A stretch of 46,991 bases of DNA, from NCBI RefSeq assembly GCF_039536245.1, contig NZ_BAAAYN010000046.1, positions 1 to 46,991 on the forward strand, given 5' to 3'. Source of the stretch: Cryptosporangium minutisporangium. GTDB lineage: Bacteria > Actinomycetota > Actinomycetes > Mycobacteriales > Cryptosporangiaceae. The translations under genes were made by a program, and so were the position numbers. Positions 24,687-33,687 of the stretch are shown piece by piece. The notes beneath the pieces are model-generated. The model was not told where the DNA came from, searched no databases, and worked only from the letters and a program-made list of their open reading frames with translations. The stretch's first letter is position 1; each line of letters starts with the position of its first letter.

Positions 24687-26350
24687 CCGGCCCCGGCGGC
24701 AGGCCGGAGCAGCCCGCGGAGTGGCCCGACCGCGACCCGCGATCCGACCGGTACAACCCGCCCCACGGTGATCAGGCCCCACCCGCGCAGCCGCCGCGCG
24801 GGTGGGCGCCCGACGACTCCGCGTCCGGGTGGGTGGCCGAGGATCCGTACGGGGCCGCTCCGCGGTACCCGGAGGGCACGTACGACCGGCTGAACTTCCA
24901 GAACCCCGGCCAACCGGGGCCCGGCTCCGGTTACCCGGCGGAGTCTCACCCCTCCGCGTCGTGGGATCCCGATCCGCGCGACCGCGGGCCGTGGGGCGCG
25001 GCTCCTCCCGAGCCGCCGCGGCGTCGCCCCGAGCCACCACCCGAGCACTCCGGCGGGCTCGGCTACTCCGGCGCGCCCGGCCATCCCGGGGCACCGGGGC
25101 ATTCGGGGCCGGCCGTCGACGACGCGGCTCACAGCCACGCGCACAGCGTCGCCTCGCCGGTCTCGGCCCGCACCCGCAAGGCCGTGATCGGGATCCTCAT
25201 CCCGGCGATCGTCGCGACGCTGATCGGGCTGATCGTGCTCTGGCCCGGGCAGGTGGACTACAGCAGCAACACCGGCCAGAGCGGCCAGCAGCAGCGCGCC
25301 ACCGGCACGGTCACCGAGGTCGTCGAGCAAACCTGCCCGGAGACGCCCGAGGCGGAGTCGGCCGGGCTGACCGGTCCGTGCGGCAGCGCCACGGTCAAGA
25401 TCACCGACGGCACCGGCGAGGGCCAGACCGTCTCGATGGAACTGCCGCAGGGGCCTGGCGCGCCGCGAGTCGACGTCGGCGACGACGTCGTCCTGCTGGT
25501 CTTGTCCGACGGGAGCGGTGAGGGCGAGTCGACGGCCCGCTACACGATCGTCGACAAGCAACGGTCCGGGTCGCTCTGGCTGCTGGCGGCGCTCGCCGCC
25601 GTGGTGGTCATCGGCTTCGGCCGCCTCCGCGGGCTCGCGGCGATCGGTGGCCTGATCATCAGCTTCGCCGTGCTGCTGCTGTTCGTGCTGCCCGGCATCC
25701 TGGACGGCTCGCCACCGCTGCTGGTGGCGGTCGTCGGGGCGTCCACGATCATGTTCGCGGTGCTCTACCTGACGCACGGCGTCTCGGTACGGACCTCGGT
25801 GGCGATCCTCGGCACGCTGGCCAGCCTCGTGCTCACCGGGCTGTTGGGGGCCGCGTTCACCGCGCTGACCAAACTCACCGGGCTCGGCGACGAGCAGAGC
25901 GTCTATCTGGCCACCGTCGAGGGCGGCGTGGACATGCGCGGCCTGCTACTGGCCGGCATCATCATCGGCTCGCTCGGCGTGCTGGACGACGTCACGATCA
26001 CGCAGTCCCAGGTGGTCGCGGAGCTGGCGCGGACACCGCGGAGCCGATGGGAGCTCTACCGGGCCGCGATCCGGGTGGGGCGGGCGCACGTCGGATCGGC
26101 GGTGAACACGATCGTGCTGGCGTACGCCGGAGCGTCCCTGCCGCTGCTGCTGCTCATCTCGGTCAGCGGGCAGAGCCTGGGTTCGCTCGTCACCGGCCAG
26201 GCGATCGCCGGCGAGATCGTCCGAGCGCTGGTCGGGACGATCGGCCTGGTCGCGTCGGTGCCGATCACCACTGCGCTGGCCGCTCTCGTCGCCGAGTCCC
26301 CCGCCGAGGACGAGGACCCCGCGGAGACGCCCGCCGCGTCCCACCCCTGA
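24683..26350 (+). CDS. YibE/F-family membrane protein with long disordered N-terminus
   Basis: The frame has no ATG, GTG or TTG near the cbtA stop. A CTG at 24683 overlaps that stop (CTGA) and gives 555 residues; the first strong conventional candidate is the GTG at 24833 (505 residues). The first 150 residues are Pro/Gly/Asp-rich and disordered. One span follows (A-V-I-G-I-L-I-P-A-I-V-A-T-L-I-G), then an extracellular domain, then a YibE/F membrane domain of about seven spans from residue 350 (R-L-R-G-L-A-A-I-G-G-L, and I-G-S-L-G-V-L-D-D-V-T-I-T-Q, the family hallmark). Function is unknown; it may belong to the cobalt unit by position only. The exact start is uncertain. Confidence 0.8.
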   Translation: MTGPGGRPEQPAEWPDRDPRSDRYNPPHGDQAPPAQPPRGWAPDDSASGWVAEDPYGAAPRYPEGTYDRLNFQNPGQPGPGSGYPAESHPSASWDPDPRDRGPWGAAPPEPPRRRPEPPPEHSGGLGYSGAPGHPGAPGHSGPAVDDAAHSHAHSVASPVSARTRKAVIGILIPAIVATLIGLIVLWPGQVDYSSNTGQSGQQQRATGTVTEVVEQTCPETPEAESAGLTGPCGSATVKITDGTGEGQTVSMELPQGPGAPRVDVGDDVVLLVLSDGSGEGESTARYTIVDKQRSGSLWLLAALAAVVVIGFGRLRGLAAIGGLIISFAVLLLFVLPGILDGSPPLLVAVVGASTIMFAVLYLTHGVSVRTSVAILGTLASLVLTGLLGAAFTALTKLTGLGDEQSVYLATVEGGVDMRGLLLAGIIIGSLGVLDDVTITQSQVVAELARTPRSRWELYRAAIRVGRAHVGSAVNTIVLAYAGASLPLLLLISVSGQSLGSLVTGQAIAGEIVRALVGTIGLVASVPITTALAALVAESPAEDEDPAETPAASHP

Positions 26351-26372
26351 GCATCCGGGGCTCGCCTCGCCA

Positions 26373-26478
26373 CCGAATTTCCCGAATAACAACGCCTCCG
26401 GGCGGGGTGAGAGGTGGCCTTCCCGAAAGACCACCTCATCCGCCGTCGCGAGAGGTGGCCTTCCCGAAATCGGCCCGC
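26373..26478. repeat. Intergenic repeat, family A, second locus (41-base period)
   Basis: The CCCG cores start at 26382, 26423 and 26464, again at exact 41-base steps. Unit 1 opens CCGAATTTCCCGAA, unit 2 is GAGAGGTGGCCTTCCCGAAA and unit 3 is GAGAGGTGGCCTTCCCGAAA. It lies between the convergent YibE-type and GPP34 genes. Order, spacing and orientation match the locus at 9461-9570. Confidence 0.8.
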
Positions 26479-26496
26479 TGCCCGGGCGGCAGGTGC

Positions 26497-27132
26497 TCAG
26501 GCCGCCGCGGCGGATTGGGCGGCCTGGACCGCCTTGCGCAGGCCCTTCACGACCGGGCCGACTCGCTCGCCCAGCGCCTCCAACCGACGCTTGAACTGAC
26601 GCCGGTCCGCGCGGCTCACCACGATCTTCAGCTCACCGGACGCGGCCAGCGCGACGACGGCCGCGTCCCGCAGGTCGAGCCGGTCGACCGGCTCACCGCC
26701 GCGCAGCGCCCGCCGGGCACTCTCGGCCAGCCGGCTCCGCGTCCGGGTGTCGCGCAGCGAGACGTTCCAGATCGGGAACAGCCCCAGGACGCGTTGCCGC
26801 TCGGCCCGGATGACGTGTTCGGCGGCGAGTTGCTCGCGGACCAGCGTCACGGCCGCCCGGCCGCGGCGGCCGATCCAGTGCTGCCACTTGCGCGGCCGGC
26901 TGCTGGCGGCGATCTCGGCGAGGACGGCGCTCTGCAGGGGATCGGCGACCACCGGGTTCCCGACCACGACCACCCGGCCGTCCTGGTCGGCGACGTGCCC
27001 GGCGAGGACCAGCTCGGTCAGTGCACCGGCCCGCAGCAGCGTGCCCAGGAAACTCGTGTTCGTGAGCCGCTGCTTCTTGGGGTCGTAAGCGAGCAGGAAC
27101 AGTCTCGCGGGTAGGAGGGTCTCGTGCTCCAT
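26497..27132 (-). CDS. GPP34 (GOLPH3/Vps74-like) domain protein
   Basis: The ATG at 27132 follows GAGGAG; the product has 211 residues. It looks like the bacterial GPP34 family: an opening [12 protein letters not shown], then [12 protein letters not shown], and basic helical segments to the alanine-rich end. Eukaryotic members bind phosphatidylinositol 4-phosphate on Golgi membranes; the actinobacterial role is unknown. It lies 61 bases after a ribbon-helix-helix gene and an SPFH gene on the same strand, so it may belong to a membrane-associated operon. Confidence 0.82.
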   Translation of the reverse strand: MEHETLLPARLFLLAYDPKKQRLTNTSFLGTLLRAGALTELVLAGHVADQDGRVVVVGNPVVADPLQSAVLAEIAASSRPRKWQHWIGRRGRAAVTLVREQLAAEHVIRAERQRVLGLFPIWNVSLRDTRTRSRLAESARRALRGGEPVDRLDLRDAAVVALAASGELKIVVSRADRRQFKRRLEALGERVGPVVKGLRKAVQAAQSAAAA

Positions 27133-27193
27133 CGTGTTCTCCTCGGGGGTTCCGGGTCCCGGGCGTCCGGACGAACGGCTTCCGGGACCGCGG

Positions 27194-27442
27194 CTACTGC
27201 TCGGGATCGGACGGCTCGGCGTCCGCTCCCGCTCCGTCTGGTTCGTCGTTGTTGCGGGGGCGGCCTGGCCCGCGCATCCGTCCCGCCTCGCGGGGCAGCC
27301 GCCCGGCGTCACCGAGTGAGCGGCGGAGCAGGAACTCGATCTGCGCGTTCGTGCTGCGCAGCTCGTCGGACGCCCACCGTGCCAGGGCGTCGTGCACGGC
27401 CGGATCGAGCCGCAGGAGGATCTTCTTGCGCTCGCTGGCCAC
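27194..27442 (-). CDS. Arc/MetJ-type ribbon-helix-helix protein
   Basis: The GTG at 27442 gives 82 residues; GGGACGAG lies upstream. The first 45 residues fit the ribbon-helix-helix fold: the strand K-K-I-L-L-R-L-D, then [11 protein letters not shown] and [12 protein letters not shown]. The tail is Arg/Gly/Pro/Asp-rich and disordered. It follows the SPFH gene by 16 bases. A perfect 16-base palindrome in the SPFH promoter is the natural candidate for its binding site. Autoregulation is an inference. Confidence 0.85.
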   Translation of the reverse strand: MASERKKILLRLDPAVHDALARWASDELRSTNAQIEFLLRRSLGDAGRLPREAGRMRGPGRPRNNDEPDGAGADAEPSDPEQ

Positions 27443-27458
27443 CGGCTCGTCCCTGTCG

Positions 27459-28373
27459 TCAGTACAGGGAGCCGGCGTTGACGATCGGCTGCGTGCCCCG
27501 ATCACCGCAGAGGACGACGAGGAGGTTGCTGACCATCGTCGCTTTCCGCTCCTCGTCCAGCTCGACGACGCCACGCTCGGCGAGCCGGTCGAGCGCGAGT
27601 TCCACCATGCCGACCGCACCCTCGACGATCCGGGTACGAGCGGCGACCACCGCGTTGGCCTGCTGACGCTGGAGCATGACCTGGGCGATCTCCGGCGCGT
27701 AGGACAGCCGGGTGATCCGCGACTCGATCACCTCGACGCCCGCCGCGGTGACCCGGGCCGCGATCTCGGCGGAGAGCCTGCCGGTGATCTCGTCGGCGTT
27801 GTCGCGCAGGGAGAGCTGGTCCTCCGGAGCGTCGTACGGGTAGCTGTTCGCGATGTGCCGAACCGCGGTCTCGCTCTGGATCGCCACGAACTCGACGAAG
27901 TCGTCGACCTCGAACGCGGCTTTCGCGGTGTCGGACACCTGCCACACGACGACCGCGGCGATCTGGATCGGGTTGCCGTCGGCGTCGTTCACCTTCGCCA
28001 GCTCGGTCTCGTGGTTGCGCACTCGGGTCGAGACCTTCTGCCGGTTCGTGATCGGGTTGACCCAGCGGAGGCCGGCCTCCCGAATCGTGCCGGTGTAGCG
28101 GCCGAGCAGCTGCACCACTCGCGCCTCGCCGGGTGCGACCGGCGTCAGGCCGCACAGGCCGAGCAGCGCGGCGAGCGCCAGCACCACGCCGAGCACGATC
28201 AGTGCCACCGGCCCGGCACCCGGCGCGTTCTGCGCACCGATGATGATCGGCGCCGGCGAGGCCAGCAGGACCACCAGCAGGGCGATGGCGATCGGGATGC
28301 CCGGAAGGCCGTCCTGCCGGTGCTCGCGGACCTGCGGTGCGGGCATCTCCACTATCGGCTGATCGGTAGTCAT
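27459..28373 (-). CDS. SPFH/band 7 domain membrane protein
   Basis: The ATG at 28373 follows AGGAGGAG; the product has 304 residues. Two membrane spans (about 26-46 and 55-78) precede an SPFH domain (about 80-240), with [16 protein letters not shown], then R-W-V-N-P, and the later [12 protein letters not shown] coiled-coil-like [12 protein letters not shown] segment follows. SPFH proteins (stomatin, flotillin, HflK/C) scaffold membrane microdomains or proteases. It heads an operon with the ribbon-helix-helix gene and possibly GPP34. Confidence 0.9.
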   Translation of the reverse strand: MTTDQPIVEMPAPQVREHRQDGLPGIPIAIALLVVLLASPAPIIIGAQNAPGAGPVALIVLGVVLALAALLGLCGLTPVAPGEARVVQLLGRYTGTIREAGLRWVNPITNRQKVSTRVRNHETELAKVNDADGNPIQIAAVVVWQVSDTAKAAFEVDDFVEFVAIQSETAVRHIANSYPYDAPEDQLSLRDNADEITGRLSAEIAARVTAAGVEVIESRITRLSYAPEIAQVMLQRQQANAVVAARTRIVEGAVGMVELALDRLAERGVVELDEERKATMVSNLLVVLCGDRGTQPIVNAGSLY

Positions 28374-28402
28374 GACGTTCTCCTCCTGCGGTCGATAGCT
28401 TC

Positions 28403-28431
28403 AATGTAGCAAAGTGATATCACTTTTTCAA
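28403..28431 (-). promoter_or_regulatory. SPFH promoter with a palindrome filling the spacer
   Basis: On the minus strand a -35 box TTGAAA (28431-28426) and a -10 box TACATT (28408-28403) are 17 bases apart. The perfect 16-base palindrome AAAGTGATATCACTTT (28411-28426) fills the spacer. A bound protein would exclude RNA polymerase. The downstream ribbon-helix-helix protein is the obvious candidate. Confidence 0.8.
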
Positions 28432-28587
28432 CCGACGCTCGATGGAGGGGAGTGACGACGGCGGCAGGCGTTCGGACGGTTCACGCGCCCGAATACGGGC
28501 GGGTATGGTCACGTCCGGACGACCGTGGGTAGCCCCAGCTTCACCGTCCCCGACCCGCTACCCTCACGAGCTCGATTGCGAGTCGTA

Positions 28588-29385
28588 ATGAGCATCCTGA
28601 GCAGGAACAACGTGTCGGTGACTGGCCGTGAGACCGGTCCGGCGATGGTCTTCGCGCACGGTTTCGGATGCGACCAGACGATGTGGCGGTACCTCACACC
28701 GGCGTTCGCCGACCGGTACCGGATCGTGCTGTTCGACTACGTCGGCCACGGCAAGTCGCAGCTGGCCGCGTACGACGCTCGCCGGTACGACTCCCTCGGC
28801 GGATACGCCCAGGACGTGCTGGACGTCCTCGATGAGCTGGACATCTCGTCGGCGGTGTTCGTCGGACACTCGGTGAGCTCGATGATCGGCGCGCTGGCCG
28901 CGATCGAGCAGCCGGACCGATTCGAGAGCCTGGTCATGGTGGGGCCGTCTCCGCGCTACCTCAACGATGCATCAGCCGGATACGTCGGCGGATTCGAGCC
29001 GGACGACCTACGCGGTTTACTCGACTCGATGGAGAGCAACTATCTCGGGTGGTCGAGTGCGATCGCTCCAGCGATCATGGGTAACGGTGACCGTCCAGAG
29101 CTCGGCGAGGAGCTGACCAACAGCTTCTGCCGTACCGATCCCTCGATCGCCCAGCAGTTCGCACGGGTCACGTTCCTCGGCGACAACCGTGCTGATCTCC
29201 CGAAGGTGCCGGTCCGATCGCTGGTGCTCCAGTGCACGGCAGACGTCATCGCCCCGGAGGTGGTGGGCGAGTACGTCCACGAGAACCTGCCGGAGAGCAA
29301 GTACGTGCTGCTCTCCGCGACTGGCCACTGCCCGCACCTCAGCGCACCGGCCGAGACGATCGCCGCCATGCACGACTTCTGCTGA
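28588..29385 (+). CDS. rsbQ: RsbQ-like alpha/beta hydrolase
   Basis: The ATG at 28588 gives 265 residues, close to the 269 of Bacillus RsbQ; the ribosome binding site is weak. The opening M-S-I-L-S-R-N-N-V-S-V and F-A-H-G-F-G-C-D-Q-T-M-W match that family well. The catalytic triad is S95 (G-H-S-V-S), D219 (C-T-A-D-V-I-A-P) and H247 (G-H-C-P-H). RsbQ activates the PAS-containing phosphatase RsbP in energy-stress signalling, probably by handling a small hydrophobic molecule. The next gene, 29 bases downstream, is exactly such a PAS-PP2C phosphatase. RsbQ is also related to plant karrikin and strigolactone receptors. Family and pairing are strong; the ligand is unknown. Confidence 0.88.
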   Translation: MSILSRNNVSVTGRETGPAMVFAHGFGCDQTMWRYLTPAFADRYRIVLFDYVGHGKSQLAAYDARRYDSLGGYAQDVLDVLDELDISSAVFVGHSVSSMIGALAAIEQPDRFESLVMVGPSPRYLNDASAGYVGGFEPDDLRGLLDSMESNYLGWSSAIAPAIMGNGDRPELGEELTNSFCRTDPSIAQQFARVTFLGDNRADLPKVPVRSLVLQCTADVIAPEVVGEYVHENLPESKYVLLSATGHCPHLSAPAETIAAMHDFC

Positions 29386-29414
29386 GCCGTGGCCGAGGGG
29401 ATAGTGGAGTGGAG

Positions 29415-32144
29415 ATGCCGGAGCGGCCACATCCGGCCGCCGAGTGCCTGCCCGCGCCTGCCGGGTCGGGTCGACGGCGGACGGCCACCCGGGCTCGACG
29501 CCGTACCCCCTCGGAGTTCGCCGATCCGGTCGACGACCTCGCCGAACCGGCCGACGACGCGGATCCGATGACACCGACCGAGGGTGCCGAAAGCCCGCTC
29601 GACCAGGCGCCGTGTGGCTTCGTCGTCACCGACCCCGGTGGCCTGATCACCCAGGTCAACCGTCACTTCCTGACGTCCACCGGGTACCGCGCCGACGACC
29701 TGATCGGCCGGCTGCGGTTCCAGGACTTGCTCGCACCCGGCCATCAGATCTTCTACGAGACCCACTACTCGCCGCTGCTGCTCATGCAGGGCTCGGTGCG
29801 GGAGATCGCGGTCGACATCAAGGACGCCCGGGGCGAGCGGCTCCCCATGCTGGTCAACGCCGTCCTCGATCGGGATCCCGCCGGGGAGCCGCGGGCGATC
29901 CGGACGACGGTCTTCGGCGCGACCGACCGGCGCCGGTACGAGCGGGAACTGCTGGCCGAGCGACAGCGCGCCGAGAGCTCCGAGGAGCGCGTCCGGACGC
30001 TGCAGCGCGTCGCCGCCGAGCTGGCGGCCGCCGACGACCTCGCCGAGGTGGGCCGGGTCCTGGTCGACGCCGCGCTCGACGCCGTCGACGGCGACCGCGC
30101 CGGACTCTGGCTGCTCGATCGGAACCAGATCGCGAAGGCCACCGAGGTCGACCAGGCGCTGGGCAACGACGGACCGGCCGCCGTCGCCCTCTCCCACCAC
30201 GGGCTGGTGCAGATCGCCGCGGTGAACATCGCAGAGATCGGCGACCTGTCCCGGATCCCGCTCCCCGACCCGTCCGAGTTCAACGCCCGGCGCCGAGGTC
30301 CGGTGCTGTTCGACTCGCCGCAGTCGGTCTGGGACAGCCACCCGATGATCGCCACGGCCATGAAACGCACCAACACCGGCATGCTGGTCGTGATCCCGCT
30401 CGACGTCGGCGACCACCGGGTCGGCGTCCTGGCTGCGGGCTGCACCCGCAGCCGCCAGCTCGACGACGACGACCGCGAGCTGCTGCACGCCCTCGGCAGG
30501 CAGGGTGGGCAGGCGCTGGAGCGGGCCGCGCTGCACGCCGAGGCGAGGAAGGCGGCCGAACGGTCGGACTTCCTGGCGACCACCGGCCGTGCGCTGGAGG
30601 AGCGGGTCGGACTCGTCGAGCGGGCCCAGCGCCTCGTCGAGCTGGTCACCTGGGAGATCGCCGACGTCGCGAGCGTCGAGTTCCTGGACACCGATGGCCC
30701 CCGGCGGCTGGCCGATGCCCGGTCCCTGCGCTGCGCGGACACGGCGGTGGCCAGCCCGATCGGGATCGAGCCCGGCTGGGCGGGTGACCTGATCACCCAG
30801 GTGATCAACGGCAGCCGACCCAAACTGCTCTCCGAACGGCTACCGATCGGGCCGACCGGGCCGCAACCGGCCAACTGGTGGCTCGCGCTGCCCTTGCGAG
30901 CCTCCGGGCGCACGCTCGGCGCGCTGGTGCTCGGGCGCTACGGCCGGTCGTTCAGCGTCGACGAGGTGACGTTCTGCGGCGAGGTGGCGGCGACCGCCGC
31001 ACTCGCCCTGGACAACGCCCGGCGCTACGAGCAAGAGCGAGAGGTCGCGTTCACGCTCCAGCGCAGCCTGCTCGCCGGCGGGCTGCCCCGACGGCCAGGT
31101 CTGCGGATCGCCACCCACTACCGGCCGGCGATGGAGAACCTCGAGGTCGGCGGCGACTGGTACGACGCGTTCGAGCTCCAGGGCGAGAAGATCGGCGTCG
31201 TCGTCGGGGACGTCGTCGGACGAGGGCTGAACGCGGCCAGCGCGATGGGCCAGCTCCGGAGCGCGATCCGCGCGCTCGCCGGAGCCGGGCTCGGCCCGGC
31301 CGAGCTACTCAGCCACCTCGACCGGTTCGTCGTCCAGTTCGACGCCGGCCGGATGGCCACGCTGGTGTACCTGGAGTTGACCCCGCGGACCGGACATGTC
31401 CGCTACGCGTGTGCCGGGCACTTCCCGCCGCTGCTGGTCCAGGGCGACGAGGAGGCCCGGTACCTCTGGGACGGGCGGTCGACGCCGCTCGACGCCTACG
31501 CCGGGCAGCCCGGCCGGTCGGAAGCGGAGATCACGCTGCTCCCCGGCGCGCGGCTGTTGCTCTACACCGACGGTCTGATCGAGCGGCGCGGCCGGCTGAT
31601 CTGGCGCGGCCTGGAGATGCTCCGCGAGGAGATCCATAAGCACCGCGGCTCGTCGGCGGCCACGCTCGTGAACGAGATCGCCGATTCGATGCTGCGTGAC
31701 GAGAGCAGCCGCGACGACGTCTGCCTGCTCGCGCTGTCGCTGGCCGAGTCGGCCCCGTTCGAGGAGCGGGTCCCCGCGGACCTGACGGAGTTGACCGGCG
31801 TCCGCAACCGGCTGCGGGACTGGCTGGTCGACCACGACGTCGATCGGCACGACGGCTTCGCGATCGTCCTGGCCTGCTCGGAAGCGATCGGCAACGCGAT
31901 CGAGCACGGGTACCGCAATCCGTCGGCGGCCACCACCGGCGTGGTGACGGTCTCCGCGTCGATCGTCGACGAGCGTGTCGATGTCACGGTCCGCGACGGC
32001 GGGATGTGGCAACCTCGGGAGACACCGCCCGACCGCGGGCGGGGACTCATGCTGATGAATCGGCTGATGGACGAGGTGACAGTCGACCGCGGAGACGGTA
32101 CGACAGTGACGATGTCGCGCCGGGTGAGATGGGTGGGGCCATGA
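29415..32144 (+). CDS. RsbP-like PAS-GAF-GAF-PP2C phosphatase fused to an RsbW-like kinase domain
   Basis: The protein has 909 residues; the ATG at 29415 follows GGAG by 5 bases (a later ATG at 29568 is possible). Domains in order: a disordered head, PAS (about 60-165, A-P-C-G-F-V-V-T-D-P-G-G), a short coiled coil, a GAF-like domain (about 195-340), a second GAF-like domain (about 365-510), and a PP2C/SpoIIE phosphatase (about 545-785, with G-G-D-W-Y-D-A and V-G-D-V-V-G-R-G). An HATPase domain closes it (about 790-905, N-box E-A-I-G-N-A-I-E-H-G-Y). Phosphatase and anti-sigma-type kinase are thus in one chain. It lies between rsbQ and a STAS gene, so it should switch the STAS protein between phosphorylated and free forms. 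Confidence 0.92.
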   Translation: MPERPHPAAECLPAPAGSGRRRTATRARRRTPSEFADPVDDLAEPADDADPMTPTEGAESPLDQAPCGFVVTDPGGLITQVNRHFLTSTGYRADDLIGRLRFQDLLAPGHQIFYETHYSPLLLMQGSVREIAVDIKDARGERLPMLVNAVLDRDPAGEPRAIRTTVFGATDRRRYERELLAERQRAESSEERVRTLQRVAAELAAADDLAEVGRVLVDAALDAVDGDRAGLWLLDRNQIAKATEVDQALGNDGPAAVALSHHGLVQIAAVNIAEIGDLSRIPLPDPSEFNARRRGPVLFDSPQSVWDSHPMIATAMKRTNTGMLVVIPLDVGDHRVGVLAAGCTRSRQLDDDDRELLHALGRQGGQALERAALHAEARKAAERSDFLATTGRALEERVGLVERAQRLVELVTWEIADVASVEFLDTDGPRRLADARSLRCADTAVASPIGIEPGWAGDLITQVINGSRPKLLSERLPIGPTGPQPANWWLALPLRASGRTLGALVLGRYGRSFSVDEVTFCGEVAATAALALDNARRYEQEREVAFTLQRSLLAGGLPRRPGLRIATHYRPAMENLEVGGDWYDAFELQGEKIGVVVGDVVGRGLNAASAMGQLRSAIRALAGAGLGPAELLSHLDRFVVQFDAGRMATLVYLELTPRTGHVRYACAGHFPPLLVQGDEEARYLWDGRSTPLDAYAGQPGRSEAEITLLPGARLLLYTDGLIERRGRLIWRGLEMLREEIHKHRGSSAATLVNEIADSMLRDESSRDDVCLLALSLAESAPFEERVPADLTELTGVRNRLRDWLVDHDVDRHDGFAIVLACSEAIGNAIEHGYRNPSAATTGVVTVSASIVDERVDVTVRDGGMWQPRETPPDRGRGLMLMNRLMDEVTVDRGDGTTVTMSRRVRWVGP

Positions 32145-32587
32145 TGCGGGACGAGGTGCGGATCGACGGTCAGAGACCGGAGATCGACTGTGCCGGCGCT
32201 GGCCTGCCGCCGGCTGCGGCGACCGTCGCGGTCTCCGAACTGCACGGCGACGATCGGCAGCCGGACGATCCGCCCGAACAAGTGGTCACGTTGGTGGCGT
32301 TCGCGGGTGAGATCGACCTGGGCACGGCCCCCGCGCTCGGCGAGACCGTCCCCAGCCGCACCACCGACGCGGCGGCCGTCCTGCTCGATCTCTCCGCGGT
32401 GACGTTCTTGGACAGCGCCGGCGTCCGGCTGCTGGACAACTTGGTGCGACTGCACGAGGGGCGGGGCACCGCGGTCCGCCTGGTCGCTCCCGAGCACGGC
32501 GTCGCCCGGTTCACGCTGACGCTCTGCGCGTTCCGGTCGGAACTGATCGAGTCCACGGTCGCCGCGGCCAGGGCCTCGCTGCGCTGA
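32141..32587 (+). CDS. STAS-domain anti-anti-sigma factor
   Basis: The ATG at 32141 overlaps the phosphatase stop (ATGA); the product has 148 residues. The STAS fold is clear from F-A-G-E-I-D-L, then V-L-L-D-L-S-A-V, and F-L-D-S-A-G-V-R-L-L with the phosphorylatable Ser at residue 92. About 45 residues of unmatched sequence precede it. In RsbV-type signalling the unphosphorylated form binds the kinase domain and frees a sigma factor. Its kinase and phosphatase are likely both supplied by the fused protein upstream. No sigma factor gene lies in the window. Confidence 0.92.
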   Translation: MMRDEVRIDGQRPEIDCAGAGLPPAAATVAVSELHGDDRQPDDPPEQVVTLVAFAGEIDLGTAPALGETVPSRTTDAAAVLLDLSAVTFLDSAGVRLLDNLVRLHEGRGTAVRLVAPEHGVARFTLTLCAFRSELIESTVAAARASLR

Positions 32588-32598
32588 CGAGTTCGGGG

Positions 32599-33687
32599 TC
32601 AGTCCGCGATCGACGGGCTCGGTACCACCGCCGGGTCGCCGCCGATGAGGCTGGTCGGCGCGGCTTGGCGGGAGGCCTTCCACTCCGGTAGGCGGTCGGC
32701 GTTGATCGCGGCGAACATCGCTGCGGTGGCCTCTTCGTCGACCTGGACCGCCGTGCCGTACGGCGTCCACAGGGACTCGCTGGAGTACGGGAGCGTCTCG
32801 AACGTCAGGTCGCCCGGTCGCAGGCCACGCAGCGCGAACGCCAGCCCTTCGACGTCCATGCTGTCGTCCACGGTGATCGCGCTGGTGGCGGCGCGGAGGA
32901 ACGAGTCGAACCGGAGCGGGTTGGTCAGCGTGCCGCCGCTGACGGCCTTGTCCAGCAGCGCCTTCAGCACGATCTGCTGGTTGTGGATCCGGCCGAAGTC
33001 GCTGCCCGGCACCGAGTACCGCTGGCGCATGAAGTCCAGCGCCGAGTCGCCGCCCATGTGGTTGCAGCCGGCCCGCCAAACCCGGTTCGTGTGGATCGAC
33101 CGGACCGTGTACGTGGTGCAGACCCGGACGCCGCCGACCGCGTTCACCATGGTCCGGACGCCGTTGAAGTCGACGACGACCGCGCCGTCGAGAGGGAGAC
33201 CGGTGAGGTCGTAGACGGCTTTCGCCGCCAGCGGGGCGCCGCCGTACGAGAACGCGGCGTTGATCTTGTTCTTGCCGCCCTGCCAGGTGCCGCCGGCCGG
33301 GATATCGACGTACGCGTCCCGGGGAATCGACACCACGTACGCGCTGCCCAAGTCCGCGGTGACGTGGACGAGCATCATCGTGTCGGAGCGCTCGCCGACG
33401 GTGTTCGCCTGGACCGACGGGTCGGCCAGCCGGGAGTCGGAGCCGAGCACCAGAAAGTTGAGCGGGCCGACGATGTCGTCGCCGGGGTCGTAGCTCGAGC
33501 CGGTGCCGTCGGTGCGCTGCGTCGTGGGGACGTCGCCCAGCAGGTCCGCGCGTTTGATGTTCTTCTCGTACCGCGCGCTGATCGCCCAGGCGGCACCGAT
33601 CGTGCCGACCGAAACCAGGAGGAGCGCGACCCCCACGATGAGGCCCACCGTGGTCCACGGTGTGCCGCCCCTCCGACCTACGCCCAC
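32599..33687 (-). CDS. LytR-CpsA-Psr (LCP) family cell-wall ligase
   Basis: The protein has 362 residues: a short cytoplasmic head, one membrane span (about 12-35) and an extracellular LCP domain. Family marks are L-G-S-D-S-R, R-S-D-T-M-M-L-V-H-V, S-I-P-R-D-A-Y-V-D-I-P, K-I-N-A-A-F-S-Y-G-G and the R-Q-R-Y-S-V-P-G-S-D-F-G-R segment. LCP enzymes attach polymers such as arabinogalactan or teichoic-type glycans to peptidoglycan from polyprenyl-phosphate carriers. It is convergent with the STAS gene, with only 11 bases between them. Confidence 0.93.
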   Translation of the reverse strand: MGVGRRGGTPWTTVGLIVGVALLLVSVGTIGAAWAISARYEKNIKRADLLGDVPTTQRTDGTGSSYDPGDDIVGPLNFLVLGSDSRLADPSVQANTVGERSDTMMLVHVTADLGSAYVVSIPRDAYVDIPAGGTWQGGKNKINAAFSYGGAPLAAKAVYDLTGLPLDGAVVVDFNGVRTMVNAVGGVRVCTTYTVRSIHTNRVWRAGCNHMGGDSALDFMRQRYSVPGSDFGRIHNQQIVLKALLDKAVSGGTLTNPLRFDSFLRAATSAITVDDSMDVEGLAFALRGLRPGDLTFETLPYSSESLWTPYGTAVQVDEEATAAMFAAINADRLPEWKASRQAAPTSLIGGDPAVVPSPSIAD

